DNA from: JBMFOH01 sp049969715 [NCBI: bacterium]
Lineage (GTDB): Bacteria > DUMJ01
Reading direction: 5' to 3'
Assembly: GCA_049969715.1 (NCBI GenBank)
Contig: JBMFOH010000004.1
Location: 36,701 to 97,682 of the forward strand
DNA: 60,982 nucleotides
The stretch's first letter is position 1; every line of letters starts with the position of its first letter. The position numbers and the translations under genes were made by a program. The notes beneath the pieces were generated by a model. The model was not told the DNA's origin. It saw only the letters and a program-made list of their open reading frames with translations, and did not search any database. Below are positions 34,984-45,850 of this stretch, one piece after another.

Positions 34984-37150
34984 GCACCCTTTCTGATTCT
35001 TCTAAAAATATCTTTGCCTCTTTATCCTTCTTCTCAGTAGCTAAATATATAGCTTCAGCAGAGAACCTTACTGTTTCCCAATCCTTCACTTCTCTTGCCG
35101 ACCTCATTAGTATCCTCCACATAAATATATCTCTCTGTTCGATTTCTATATATCTTTTCGAATATTGATAGGTTAGTTTTGGATTATGAAGATAGTCACT
35201 ATATATATTTGCTAGTGCCCTTAAGGCAGGTTTATAATAAGGGTCATATTTCAAACACTCCTCTAAATGAAATATGACATCCTTGAGATAGGACCTATCG
35301 ATCTTACATCCTTCCGTATAAAAGGCTGCTATTGCATAATGTGCACTTGTAGGATACTTTACATACCTTAGAATAAATGGGAATAATTTCCTCCCCTCAC
35401 TAAATGCTTCCCTAGCCGATTCCTGGGTCTTTGCTCTGTCTACTTTCATCCCATATATCTCCAGTTCCCTTTGAACAGAGTAACCAATAGGATAGATATT
35501 GAAAGACTCTCTAAATAATTCTAATGCCTTATCCCATTCTCTTCTATTATATGCATTTATACCACTTAAAAGGACCCTATGGGCATCTATCTGTCTTATT
35601 CCAATCTGAGTTGAAAAGGTGCAAAATATAATCAAACTGGACATTAATATAGGAAGGAATCTCTCCTTTATATTCCAATCCTTACCCTTAGCAGTATTTA
35701 TTACCCCTATAATCCCACAGAAAACATAAAAGTATAAATATGTGGTGCTTGTACCAAATATAAGTACTCCATCCACAGCAAATCCTATTATACCAAGTAC
35801 CAATGCTGCAACAAATATTCTATAAGGGTGTCTCGACCTATGGATCGACACCCCCTTTCTTATCACTAGGTATAACGTCAAGAGAAATGCTAATAACCCA
35901 AGTAAACCTGTCTGTAAAAAGGTATCAATATACTCATTATGGGTCCTATCTGGATAGGTGATACTGTCTAACGCATCCTGCCTAGCGAGTTCCAATCCTT
36001 TATGTCTAATGAGTACCTTACCAATCACATCTAAGCCAAAACCACAAAATAGTCTTACAGGGTCATTCAACATCCTCTCTCTTATAAGTTTCAGGGAGTT
36101 TCTTATCATATATGGCCTTCCCTCTCCTTCTATTTCAGATAGCATGGAGAATCTTCCTTTAAAGCTTTCTTCTAATCTCAAATTTCTGCTTGGAGAAAGT
36201 AATTCTATATATGGAAAGCCTATATATACTGTAATCATAACAATACCTATCAAGACTAAAGATTTCCAATGTAATATTAAATTTTTTCTGATATATGGGA
36301 ATATATATTTCAAATACGAATAGGTCCATAAAATGGATAGAACAAACACAATTATTTTAATAAGAATGCCTGCCGGAAGATAGAGAGTTATACCTAATAA
36401 AAAGGCAAAAAATATTACATAAAAAACACTTTTCTTATACACATACAAAGGAGTCTTCGGCTCCAAAAATACTATTGGCAAAAGAAAGAGAAGAATGATA
36501 TATGTAATCCAAGAACTTCTAGTCCCTGATACTAATAGGACAAAAAAGCTCATTCCAAACAAGATAGAAGCTAAAAACTTCCATTCCTTTCTTGAGTATA
36601 TCGTCTCTATAATAGTAAGAGGCAGTACCATTACTAAAAACTGCCCCAGGAAATCTGGATTTCCAAGAGAAGAAATGACCCTTCCCCAAGTAGCACTCAT
36701 TGGAAACATATCATATCCGAAGACCTGTCTAATGCTTTTAATAATTACAAATCCCAAACTTAAAAAGACCCCATACCTTAATAATAGAAGTTTTCTGTGG
36801 TCTATAAAGATAGGTATAAATGCCAAGGCTATTATAGGTACTAGAGAAGATAACCCCATATATCTTTCCCACTCACCATTGAGACTTATCAAAGAATAAT
36901 CAGAAAGAATAGTAGAGAAAGAAAATGTAGTAATCAAAAATACTATCGCCCAGAAGATATAAGAGTTATTTTTATATACCTTAAACTTCAATATAAAGAT
37001 CACGATTAAAATTAAGCCTAAGCCTATCCTTATTAAGACAAGCTTAGGCAACTCAAATGGGTCATAACTTTTAGGATAGAATACAGCTGGTATAAAGCTT
37101 ATTATGACAAAAAATAATATAAAGATTACATCTCTACGATTCCATCTCAT
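34961..37150 (-). CDS. O-antigen ligase (Wzy_C) domain membrane protein with C-terminal TPR-like region
   Basis: A 729-residue polytopic protein. About eleven or twelve TM helices occupy residues 8-475. A large extracytoplasmic loop after about 295 carries the conserved Wzy_C/WaaL features (RLFCGFGLDVIGKVLIRHKG and YPDRTHNEYIDTFLQTGLLG, with the Arg and His of ligases). Residues about 500-715 form helical TPR-like repeats. Such proteins polymerise or ligate glycans, including O-antigen, exopolysaccharide or protein glycans. It is last in the minus-strand run after yajC. Confidence 0.86.
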   Translation of the reverse strand: MRWNRRDVIFILFFVIISFIPAVFYPKSYDPFELPKLVLIRIGLGLILIVIFILKFKVYKNNSYIFWAIVFLITTFSFSTILSDYSLISLNGEWERYMGLSSLVPIIALAFIPIFIDHRKLLLLRYGVFLSLGFVIIKSIRQVFGYDMFPMSATWGRVISSLGNPDFLGQFLVMVLPLTIIETIYSRKEWKFLASILFGMSFFVLLVSGTRSSWITYIILLFLLPIVFLEPKTPLYVYKKSVFYVIFFAFLLGITLYLPAGILIKIIVFVLSILWTYSYLKYIFPYIRKNLILHWKSLVLIGIVMITVYIGFPYIELLSPSRNLRLEESFKGRFSMLSEIEGEGRPYMIRNSLKLIRERMLNDPVRLFCGFGLDVIGKVLIRHKGLELARQDALDSITYPDRTHNEYIDTFLQTGLLGLLAFLLTLYLVIRKGVSIHRSRHPYRIFVAALVLGIIGFAVDGVLIFGTSTTYLYFYVFCGIIGVINTAKGKDWNIKERFLPILMSSLIIFCTFSTQIGIRQIDAHRVLLSGINAYNRREWDKALELFRESFNIYPIGYSVQRELEIYGMKVDRAKTQESAREAFSEGRKLFPFILRYVKYPTSAHYAIAAFYTEGCKIDRSYLKDVIFHLEECLKYDPYYKPALRALANIYSDYLHNPKLTYQYSKRYIEIEQRDIFMWRILMRSAREVKDWETVRFSAEAIYLATEKKDKEAKIFLEESERVLSPSKSP

Positions 37151-37162
37151 CTCATTTTAGAA

Positions 37163-37438
37163 TTAGTCTTTTGCCTGTTTACCAACGATGGCATCTTTTA
37201 ACATCTCTACAGTAACATTCTCTGCAAGTTTGACGAGTGCGGTTTTATCCTTCACTTCTATTATCGTTCCTAAGAATCCTCCCTCAGTTATTATCCGCAT
37301 TCCCTTCTTTAGGCTACTTACAAATTCCTTATGCTTTTTATCCCTCTGTTGTTGAGGCCTTATAAGCATAAAATAAAAGATGACAAAAAAGATTACCCAG
37401 AATATTAGAGGGTAATAGATAGATTGTCCCTCTCCCAT
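37163..37438 (-). CDS. yajC: Preprotein translocase subunit YajC
   Basis: A 91-residue protein with one N-terminal TM helix (about 8-24) followed by the conserved FMLIRPQQQRDKKHKEFVSSL and GMRIITEGGFLGTI segments of YajC. It associates with SecDF at the Sec channel. The tgt-yajC order is the widespread arrangement. It begins directly after the tgt stop codon. Confidence 0.96.
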   Translation of the reverse strand: MGEGQSIYYPLIFWVIFFVIFYFMLIRPQQQRDKKHKEFVSSLKKGMRIITEGGFLGTIIEVKDKTALVKLAENVTVEMLKDAIVGKQAKD

Positions 37439-39550
<2,112 letters not shown>

Positions 39551-39570
<20 letters not shown>

Positions 39571-40642
39571 CTACAGTAACTCCAGGGAAATAGTAGGCTA
39601 TAATCTCTTTATAATTGAAGCCTCTCTCAGCCATTCCTCTTGCTCCCCATTGACAAAGCCCTACTCCATGACCATTCCCCTTTCCATTAATAATTACTCT
39701 ATCTTCCTTTACTTCTATTCCAACTATAAAGGTGCTTGGCAGATGAAATACATCCCTCACTTTAGTCCCACCTATTCCATTTATATACATTAACCTTCCT
39801 GAACTATCGTATCTTATAGACATATCCCCATCACCTATCAAGTTCTTCCAATCTTCTCTTTTTATCACCCTTTGCCAACTCTTCCATTGAGACTCTGTAC
39901 AGTAATTACATTCTACTCCTTTTAAATAAGGTAATTTCTCTATATTCCATATATTCGTAGCATCTTCGGTATGTCCTCCACAGGTAGAATGATAAAATAC
40001 CTCGGCAAGTAGATTATTATAAAGGACTACCTCTCCTTTTGTAGCATCTACTGCCTCATTTGTAGATTGATGTTCCTCCGTTTTCCCTTTATATAATTGA
40101 GAATCTATGGAATCAGTAAGATCATAATCTTTTTTACTATTTCTAGATAAAGCCTTTAAAGTATATGTCCTTGCCAATACTGCCTGAGCCTTAAGGGCTT
40201 CTATAGGCCAGTAGTAAGGCATCTCAGAAGGAACCACACTATATAGATAATCCTCCAGAGGGAGAATATTTATCACTAGTATCTTCTCTCCTCTAAATAG
40301 TATCCTCACACTCCCTCTATATGGATTTCCGTTTATATAGATATCTTCTCCCAAAACATCTATAGCTGTATTCAGCCCTATTACGATGTCTCTTTCTTTC
40401 ATATCTGGAAGATTAAAGGCAAATATTACCCCGTTTGGTACCATTTTCCCACTTATACTAACTACATCTTTAAATATCTGAGAAGTGTCTCCCTTCATAT
40501 TAACAGTAATGGACCTTCCTTCAATATTAAATTCAGTACCACTACGTACAAGAACCCTCACATATATCTGTGTAAAGGCTTCAGATATTGGGGTAAAAAC
40601 TAAAAGAGCCAAAAAAATAGGTATTAAAAGTTTATAACGCAT
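39551..40642 (-). CDS. SpoIID/LytB-domain protein
   Basis: A 363-residue exported protein with an N-terminal signal/TM segment (about 5-25) and a SpoIID domain over about 100-355 (YLYSVVPSEMPYYWPIEALKAQAVLARTYTL, YHSTCGGHTEDATNIW, GNGHGVGLCQWGARGMAERG, YYFPGVTV). SpoIID-type proteins are lytic transglycosylases acting on denuded glycan strands. Members are common outside spore-formers, often beside queA, so this alone is no evidence for sporulation. A cell-wall-remodelling role is inferred. Confidence 0.92.
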
Positions 40643-40644
40643 CT

Positions 40645-41130
40645 TTAAGCTTTCTTTATTCTTTTTAAGGCAGAAATGATGAGAATAGAAATAACTATCC
40701 CGCTTCCAGCTTGAAAGCAGTTCCCTGGAATCTCTACTAGTGCCGGACCAATTCCATATAGAATAATTTCTGCCAGAAAGTACCCTATTACCATCTCTAA
40801 TCCTGCTAATATCAGAAATGGAAGTTTTCTATAGATACTCTCTGGGTTATAGGCAAAATATCCTACTATAAAACCTTCTATTCCTTTTATTACAAGAGTA
40901 AATGGAGCCCAATGGGCATATCCTGTAATTATATCTGCTAAGGCCGAACCTATCCCCCCAGCTAAACCTCCTATCTTAGACCCAAATAGCATAGCAATAG
41001 TAAAAATAAGAGTATCGCCTAAATTTATATATCCTTTAGTCTGAGGGGATGGAATCTGGATTACTATGGTAGCTGCAGTTACTAAAGCTGCCCCTACTCC
41101 CGTATAAGCTAGCATTCTGGTTGCCTTCAT
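40645..41130 (-). CDS. ECF transporter substrate-binding (S) component
   Basis: A 161-residue protein with five to six TM helices and the ECF S-component pattern: an N-terminal helix, GYINLGDTLIFTIAMLFG, GGIGSALADIITGYAHWAP, then TLVIKGIEGFIVGY. It captures a vitamin or related micronutrient and docks on a shared EcfAAT module, which is not in this window. First gene of the run with queA and tgt, so a queuosine precursor is one possible cargo, but the sequence resembles the broad family rather than QueT specifically. AAAGGAGG precedes the ATG. Confidence 0.88.
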   Translation of the reverse strand: MKATRMLAYTGVGAALVTAATIVIQIPSPQTKGYINLGDTLIFTIAMLFGSKIGGLAGGIGSALADIITGYAHWAPFTLVIKGIEGFIVGYFAYNPESIYRKLPFLILAGLEMVIGYFLAEIILYGIGPALVEIPGNCFQAGSGIVISILIISALKRIKKA

Positions 41131-41173
41131 CTAGCCAAAACCTCCTTTATAGTGTTTTTCTAGTATCAAATAT

Positions 41174-41181
41174 ATTATAAT
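41174..41181. promoter_or_regulatory. Shared palindromic -10 for divergent transcription
   Basis: ATTATAAT reads TATAAT on the plus strand (41176-41181) and on the minus strand (41179-41174). The minus start would be near 41167, a 37-base leader before the ECF gene with AAAGGAGG. The plus start would be near 41188, only about four bases before the ATG at 41192. Neither has a convincing -35. Confidence 0.45.
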
Positions 41182-41191
41182 ATATAAGTCT

Positions 41192-42202
41192 ATGAAATAC
41201 CTACCTATAGGAAAGTTAAAGAGTGACTTTCTAGAGAGGATTATCTCCCAGTATAAGGGAAGTCCTGACCCTAGAGTAATTATTGGACCTTCTATAGGAG
41301 AAGATGCTGCTATAGTATCATTCTCCGATAAATATCTAGTAGCCAAGACAGATCCAATTACCTTTGCTACGGATGAGATCGGCTGGTATGTAGCTCATGT
41401 TAATGCTAATGATATACTTACAAGAAGAGCTCTACCTAGATGGTTTATGGCTTCGATACTTTTACCCGAAGGTATAGCCACAGAAGAGATGGCGGAGGAG
41501 ATATTTTCACAGATCTCTCTTGCCTGTAAAAGCCTTAATGTGGCAATTATAGGCGGTCATACAGAGGTTACAGTAGGGCTAGACAGACCTATAGTAGTAG
41601 GATGTATGCTTGGAGAGGCAGAAAAGGACAGATTAATAGCTACATCTAAAGCCGAGATAGGCGATGCAATAGTTATAACTAAAGGAATTGCCATAGAAGG
41701 GACAGCTATTATAGCAAGGGAAAAGGAAAGAGAACTCTTAAAGAAAGGTTACTCAGAAGAATTCATCAAGAGATGTAAGGAGTTCCTATATAATCCAGGA
41801 ATAAGTATCTTTAAGGAAGTGTCTATTAGTAAAGACCTCAACATCCATTCTATGCATGACCCTACAGAAGGAGGACTAGGTATGGGTATATATGAGATAT
41901 GTAGGGCATCGAATACTGGGGCAATAATCTTTAAAGAAAAAATTCCTATTTTAGAAGAGACAGAGACCTTATGTAGAGAATATGGAATAGACCCTTTGGG
42001 ACTTATTACCTCTGGCACATTGATCGCTACTCTCCCTTTAGATGAGGCTAAGAAGTTAGTTGATATCTGTAATACTAATAATATATTGGCTAGTATTATA
42101 GGTGAGATAAAACCCAAAGACTATGGAATCAAAATCTCTTATCAAGGTACTTCGAGAGACCTAAATATAAATGAGTCTGATGAGATCTTAAAGGTCCTCT
42201 AA
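41192..42202 (+). CDS. AIR synthase-related protein (HypE/ThiL-like)
   Basis: A 336-residue protein of the PurM/HypE/ThiL/SelD superfamily. The N-terminal ATP-binding segment is IGPSIGEDAAIVSF, then DPITFATDEIGWYVAHVNANDILTRRALPRWF (split around residues 53-84) and the C-terminal MHDPTEGGLGMGIYEI. It lacks the C-terminal cysteine (PRIC) of HypE, and no hyp or thi genes are near. It is probably a stand-alone archaeal/thermophile-type hydrogenase-expression-factor homologue of unknown function. No ribosome binding site precedes the ATG. Confidence 0.85.
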   Translation: MKYLPIGKLKSDFLERIISQYKGSPDPRVIIGPSIGEDAAIVSFSDKYLVAKTDPITFATDEIGWYVAHVNANDILTRRALPRWFMASILLPEGIATEEMAEEIFSQISLACKSLNVAIIGGHTEVTVGLDRPIVVGCMLGEAEKDRLIATSKAEIGDAIVITKGIAIEGTAIIAREKERELLKKGYSEEFIKRCKEFLYNPGISIFKEVSISKDLNIHSMHDPTEGGLGMGIYEICRASNTGAIIFKEKIPILEETETLCREYGIDPLGLITSGTLIATLPLDEAKKLVDICNTNNILASIIGEIKPKDYGIKISYQGTSRDLNINESDEILKVL

Positions 42203-42276
42203 ACATAAAAACTTATTTTAATATAAATACTGTTCTTACCGCTACCATTACCTCTTTATCATAGTAGATGTATTAT

Positions 42277-42291
42277 AATACCAAGGGTATT
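42277..42291. terminator. Possible weak terminator between convergent genes
   Basis: AATACC-AAG-GGTATT followed on the plus strand by TTCTATTACT. The stem has only six pairs, so this is tentative. The rest of the 148-base gap (42203-42350) shows nothing recognisable. Confidence 0.3.
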
Positions 42292-42350
42292 TTCTATTAC
42301 TCATAAAATCCATTCATCTTTCATCTTTACCTTCTCTTAAATAGGATAAC

Positions 42351-43565
42351 TTAAAGGGAATTTTCAATCTTTATCTTTCCCTTTACAAGCACAAGCTTGA
42401 GACTTATATCTCTATCAAAGACTACTATATCTGCATCTTTCCCCGGAGAAAGACTTCCCTTTCTGTCAAATATATTCATCACTCGTGCAGGAGTAGAAGT
42501 TATCATCTTAATAGCATCTATAAGAGGTACGTCTCCGACCTTAAACATTATTTTTACTAGCCTATTACTAGTAGCTATACTTCCAGCAAACTCCTCTTTA
42601 CTGGGAAGCCATGCCACTCCGTCTTCTACTATAACTTTTTGTCCAGTTTTTAACCCACCTAATATATATTCTCCTTCAGGCATTCCAGCTGCCCTCATAG
42701 AATCTGTAATAAGGCATATACGATCTGGTCCTTTTATCTTATAAATCAGCTGAAGTAGACTTTTAGGGAGATGTTTCCCGTCAGCTATAATTTCTACAGT
42801 CATCCCATCGATAAGATATGCTCCTTCTACTACTCCAGCATATCTATACCCTCTAATTCTTCTTACCATAGACATCCCAGAGTATAGGTGAGTTATGTGA
42901 GTATACCCATATTCAAAAGCCTTTAACACATCTTCATATTGAGCGTCACTATGTCCAATAGATGGAAGGATACCTCTTTTTTTAAGTTCTAGCCCTAATT
43001 CTAAAGCTCCTGGAAGTTCAGGAGCAATAGTCCAGCGGATTATGTCCTGAGAATATTCTAAAATTTTCAAATATTCTTCAGGTCTAGGATTCCTTATAAA
43101 TCTTGGATCCTGAGCCCCACTTTGTTTTATAGAAAGATATGGACCTTCAAGATGGAGTCCTAAAAGTTCTGGTCCATCACACCTTTTTCTGGCATTTCTA
43201 AAATTATCTAAAGTAAGGAATAAGTCTTCCAAACTACTGGTGAGAGTGGTTGGGATGATAGATGTAGTCCCATATTTCATATGAACCTTAACTGCCTCCA
43301 ACATACCGTCTGTATCCCCATCCATAAAATCATACCCACCACCCCCATGGGTATGTATATCTATAAACCCTGGAGAGATGAAATTCCCCTCTGTATCTAT
43401 AACCTTTAAGTCTTTAGACTCTCCTCTCAGTCTATCTTCATATCTTTCTATCTCATCACTATTCTCAAAAAGAGTAACTATCTTTTCATCCTCAATGAGG
43501 ACCCCACCGTTTTTTATCTCTCTAAAAGGTGTAATAAGAACTCCATTCTTCAAAAGTATTCTCAT
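42351..43565 (-). CDS. nagA: N-acetylglucosamine-6-phosphate deacetylase
   Basis: A 404-residue amidohydrolase. Metal and active-site motifs: GFIDIHTHGGGGYDFMD, LHLEGPYLS, SIGHSDAQYED, THLYSGMSMVR and the catalytic aspartate in LITDSMRAAGMPEGEY. It removes acetate from GlcNAc-6-phosphate. No nagB lies in this window; the neighbouring DegT aminotransferase and isomerase may belong to a related amino-sugar route, and a GH20 gene 5 kb away could provide GlcNAc. Confidence 0.94.
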   Translation of the reverse strand: MRILLKNGVLITPFREIKNGGVLIEDEKIVTLFENSDEIERYEDRLRGESKDLKVIDTEGNFISPGFIDIHTHGGGGYDFMDGDTDGMLEAVKVHMKYGTTSIIPTTLTSSLEDLFLTLDNFRNARKRCDGPELLGLHLEGPYLSIKQSGAQDPRFIRNPRPEEYLKILEYSQDIIRWTIAPELPGALELGLELKKRGILPSIGHSDAQYEDVLKAFEYGYTHITHLYSGMSMVRRIRGYRYAGVVEGAYLIDGMTVEIIADGKHLPKSLLQLIYKIKGPDRICLITDSMRAAGMPEGEYILGGLKTGQKVIVEDGVAWLPSKEEFAGSIATSNRLVKIMFKVGDVPLIDAIKMITSTPARVMNIFDRKGSLSPGKDADIVVFDRDISLKLVLVKGKIKIENSL

Positions 43566-43578
43566 CTCTATCTCTCAA

Positions 43579-44790
43579 CTAAGACTCTAACTCTGATCTT
43601 AGCTCATCTATGTTTTCTTTTATCTTGGAAACCCCTGTAAGTATATCGTCTATATCCTCCTTTGAACCAAGGAGAACGTTCTGAGGTAACCAGACCCCTT
43701 CTTCATAGCAGGCTTTCTCTGTGACAGGAAGATAGATATCTCTATAATCTCTCTCCTTGTATGGCCAATCTAATATGGCTGGGAACTTATATAGGGGAAC
43801 GTATCCAGGGCTAGCAGGTATTCCTTCTACATTTAAAGCCTTTATAAATGTATCTCTCTTTACTCCTTTAAACTCCTCCTTATTATATCTAAATATAAAG
43901 AGATGATACGCATGTCTTGTTACCCCTCCATCTGGTATCAAAGGTTCTACTCCTCCTATCTTCTTTAAGCCATCTCCTAGATATTTAGCATTTTCCTCTC
44001 TCTTTCTCATCTGCTCCTCTATCCTTTCCATCTGAACAAGAAGTATTGCCGCTTGGAATTCAGTCATCCTGTAATTCCAACCAAGTATAGGGTGGTCATA
44101 CCATCCACCTTCTTTGACTCTTCCTACATTCATAAGAGACCATGCCATATCGGCAAACTTTTTGTTGTTTGTAGTAACTATCCCACCCTCTCCTGCATTT
44201 ACATTCTTCGATGCCTGAAAACTAAATGTTGCTATATCCCCTATGGAGCCAACCTTCTTACCTCTCCACTCTGCGCCATGAGCCTGAGCAGCATCCTCTA
44301 TAACAAGAAGGTTATACTTCTTTGCTATCCTCATTATTTCATCCATATTCGCCGGACAACCACCAATGTGAACAGCAATGATTGCTTTTGTCTTAGTAGT
44401 TATAGCCTGTTCTATACTCTTTGGTTCTATATTGTATGTATTTGGATCTATATCTGCAAATACAGGGTCTGCTCCAACTAGTATACAGGCACTAGCGGTA
44501 GCTATAAATGTGTAGGCAGGAACAATAACCTCATCCCCTTTTCCTATATTCATAGCTCTGATACCTATTTCTAAAGCCGCTGTGCCATTGACACATGTCA
44601 CTCCATAGCTTGCACCAACAAACTTGCTAAATCTTTCTTCGAATTCCTCGTTCTTCTTGCCTGAGATCCTACCCCAGTGTCCACTCCTTAGAACCTCTAT
44701 CAATGCCTCTTCCTCCCTCTTATCAAAGATAGGCCAATTAGTAAAGGGTTTGGTTCTTACAGGATTTCCACCATTAACAGCGAGTTTCAT
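43579..44790 (-). CDS. DegT/DnrJ/EryC1/StrS-family aminotransferase
   Basis: A 403-residue PLP sugar aminotransferase. Start MKLAVNGGNPVRTKPF, cofactor segment GTAALEIGIRAM, the aspartate in VIEDAAQAHGAEW and the PLP lysine in FSFQASKNVNAGEGG. This subfamily often occurs in catabolic clusters with TIM-barrel isomerases and oxidoreductases rather than in O-antigen synthesis, which fits its place between nagA and an isomerase. The exact amino sugar or cyclitol is not identifiable. Confidence 0.92.
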   Translation of the reverse strand: MKLAVNGGNPVRTKPFTNWPIFDKREEEALIEVLRSGHWGRISGKKNEEFEERFSKFVGASYGVTCVNGTAALEIGIRAMNIGKGDEVIVPAYTFIATASACILVGADPVFADIDPNTYNIEPKSIEQAITTKTKAIIAVHIGGCPANMDEIMRIAKKYNLLVIEDAAQAHGAEWRGKKVGSIGDIATFSFQASKNVNAGEGGIVTTNNKKFADMAWSLMNVGRVKEGGWYDHPILGWNYRMTEFQAAILLVQMERIEEQMRKREENAKYLGDGLKKIGGVEPLIPDGGVTRHAYHLFIFRYNKEEFKGVKRDTFIKALNVEGIPASPGYVPLYKFPAILDWPYKERDYRDIYLPVTEKACYEEGVWLPQNVLLGSKEDIDDILTGVSKIKENIDELRSELES

Positions 44791-44793
44791 AAT

Positions 44794-45627
44794 CTAATCC
44801 TCCCATCCAATCTCTTTTAATGCATTTTTTAACCAATCTAATCCCTTCTTTAGACCAATCTTAGGGTCTTCAAGCCCTTCATATTCTATACAGAGAGGAT
44901 ACTTATATCCATTCTTCTTAAGCTCCTTCAAGAATACCTTTAGGTCTATCTCTCCTTCTCCAAGGGCTAGTGATATATATTTATCTCTTATACCATTCTT
45001 TGTACTTCCGTCTTTTAGATGAGTATGGACAGTATAAGGAGCAACGAGTCTAAAAAATTCCCCTATGTCTTTTAGACTATTACCATACCAGTAGTAATTT
45101 GAAGTATCTACTGTGAGCCTTAGATGCTCTGAACCTACAGCTTCCAGTATATCTAGTTCTCCCCTAGCATCATTAGTGAGATCTCCGTGATTCTCCAATC
45201 CTAGTATTATTCCAAGTTTTTCTATCCTTTTTACCATCTCCTTGAAGCCTTCTATTATAAGTTTGATAGCATCTTTCTTGTTTATCCCCTCTTTAGGCTC
45301 ACCGCCAAAAGCTCTGACAACCTTAGCGAAAACCTCTTTGGCTAGTTTACAGGTATTCTCTAGCCTTTCTATCTGCCTAGCTAACTCTCCAATATTCCTC
45401 TGTACGAAATCGTTATAGCCTGATACGGCAAATGGTTCTAGATTGTATTCTTTTAATAACTCTTTTATTTTGGAGACGTTTTCAAAGGTTAACGGAAGAC
45501 TGCCTTTATGCACCCCAGGCAATGTAGAGATCTCTATACCATCGAAACTTGTAAAACTAGCATACTCCAAGAATTCCTTGAATGTGTATCTTCCCATAGA
45601 CAAACCCAGCGAACCTATCTTAGGCAT
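44794..45627 (-). CDS. TIM-barrel sugar phosphate isomerase/epimerase
   Basis: A 277-residue xylose-isomerase-like TIM-barrel protein. FDGIEISTLPG near the N-terminus, metal ligands in LGLENHGDLTNDARG, LRLTVDTSNYYWYG, YTVHTHLKDGS and CIEYEG. The two metal Glu, the Asp and the His positions are kept. GGGAGG lies upstream of the ATG. First gene of the minus run with the DegT aminotransferase and nagA. Confidence 0.88.
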   Translation of the reverse strand: MPKIGSLGLSMGRYTFKEFLEYASFTSFDGIEISTLPGVHKGSLPLTFENVSKIKELLKEYNLEPFAVSGYNDFVQRNIGELARQIERLENTCKLAKEVFAKVVRAFGGEPKEGINKKDAIKLIIEGFKEMVKRIEKLGIILGLENHGDLTNDARGELDILEAVGSEHLRLTVDTSNYYWYGNSLKDIGEFFRLVAPYTVHTHLKDGSTKNGIRDKYISLALGEGEIDLKVFLKELKKNGYKYPLCIEYEGLEDPKIGLKKGLDWLKNALKEIGWED

Positions 45628-45661
45628 CTTACTTCCTCCCGGACTACTGAATCTATATAGA

Positions 45662-45689
45662 ATTATATCTATATCTACAGAAAAATCAA
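45662..45689 (-). promoter_or_regulatory. Promoter of the isomerase-DegT-nagA operon
   Basis: On the minus strand TTGATT (45689-45684), a 16-base spacer and a perfect TATAAT (45667-45662). Predicted start near 45655, about 28 bases before the ATG. Confidence 0.6.
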
Positions 45690-45724
45690 GAGCATTTTCC
45701 AGCTAATGTAATCTATTATTCCTA

Positions 45725-45738
45725 GTGGTTTCAACCAC
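45725..45738. promoter_or_regulatory. Small inverted repeat GTGGTT-TC-AACCAC
   Basis: Six-base arms around TC lie between the divergent nagA operon and MFS promoters. It could be an operator for either unit. No regulator gene adjoins it. Confidence 0.35.
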
Positions 45739-45761
45739 ATAAGCTTGTAGAATATCTAATT

Positions 45762-45799
45762 GAAAGATATAGCATTTTATCTTTCTGTTTTGCTATAAT
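45762..45799 (+). promoter_or_regulatory. MFS promoter with inverted repeat over the -35 region
   Basis: TGCTATAAT (45791-45799) is an exact extended -10. Directly upstream, GAAAGATA (45762-45769) and TATCTTTC (45778-45785) form a perfect 8-base inverted repeat with an 8-base spacer covering the -35 area, as expected for a repressor operator or a small hairpin. Confidence 0.5.
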
Positions 45800-45850
45800 T
45801 GTAGCATAATTTCTTAAGATCATCCCATTTAAAGAAAGGAGAATCAGAGA

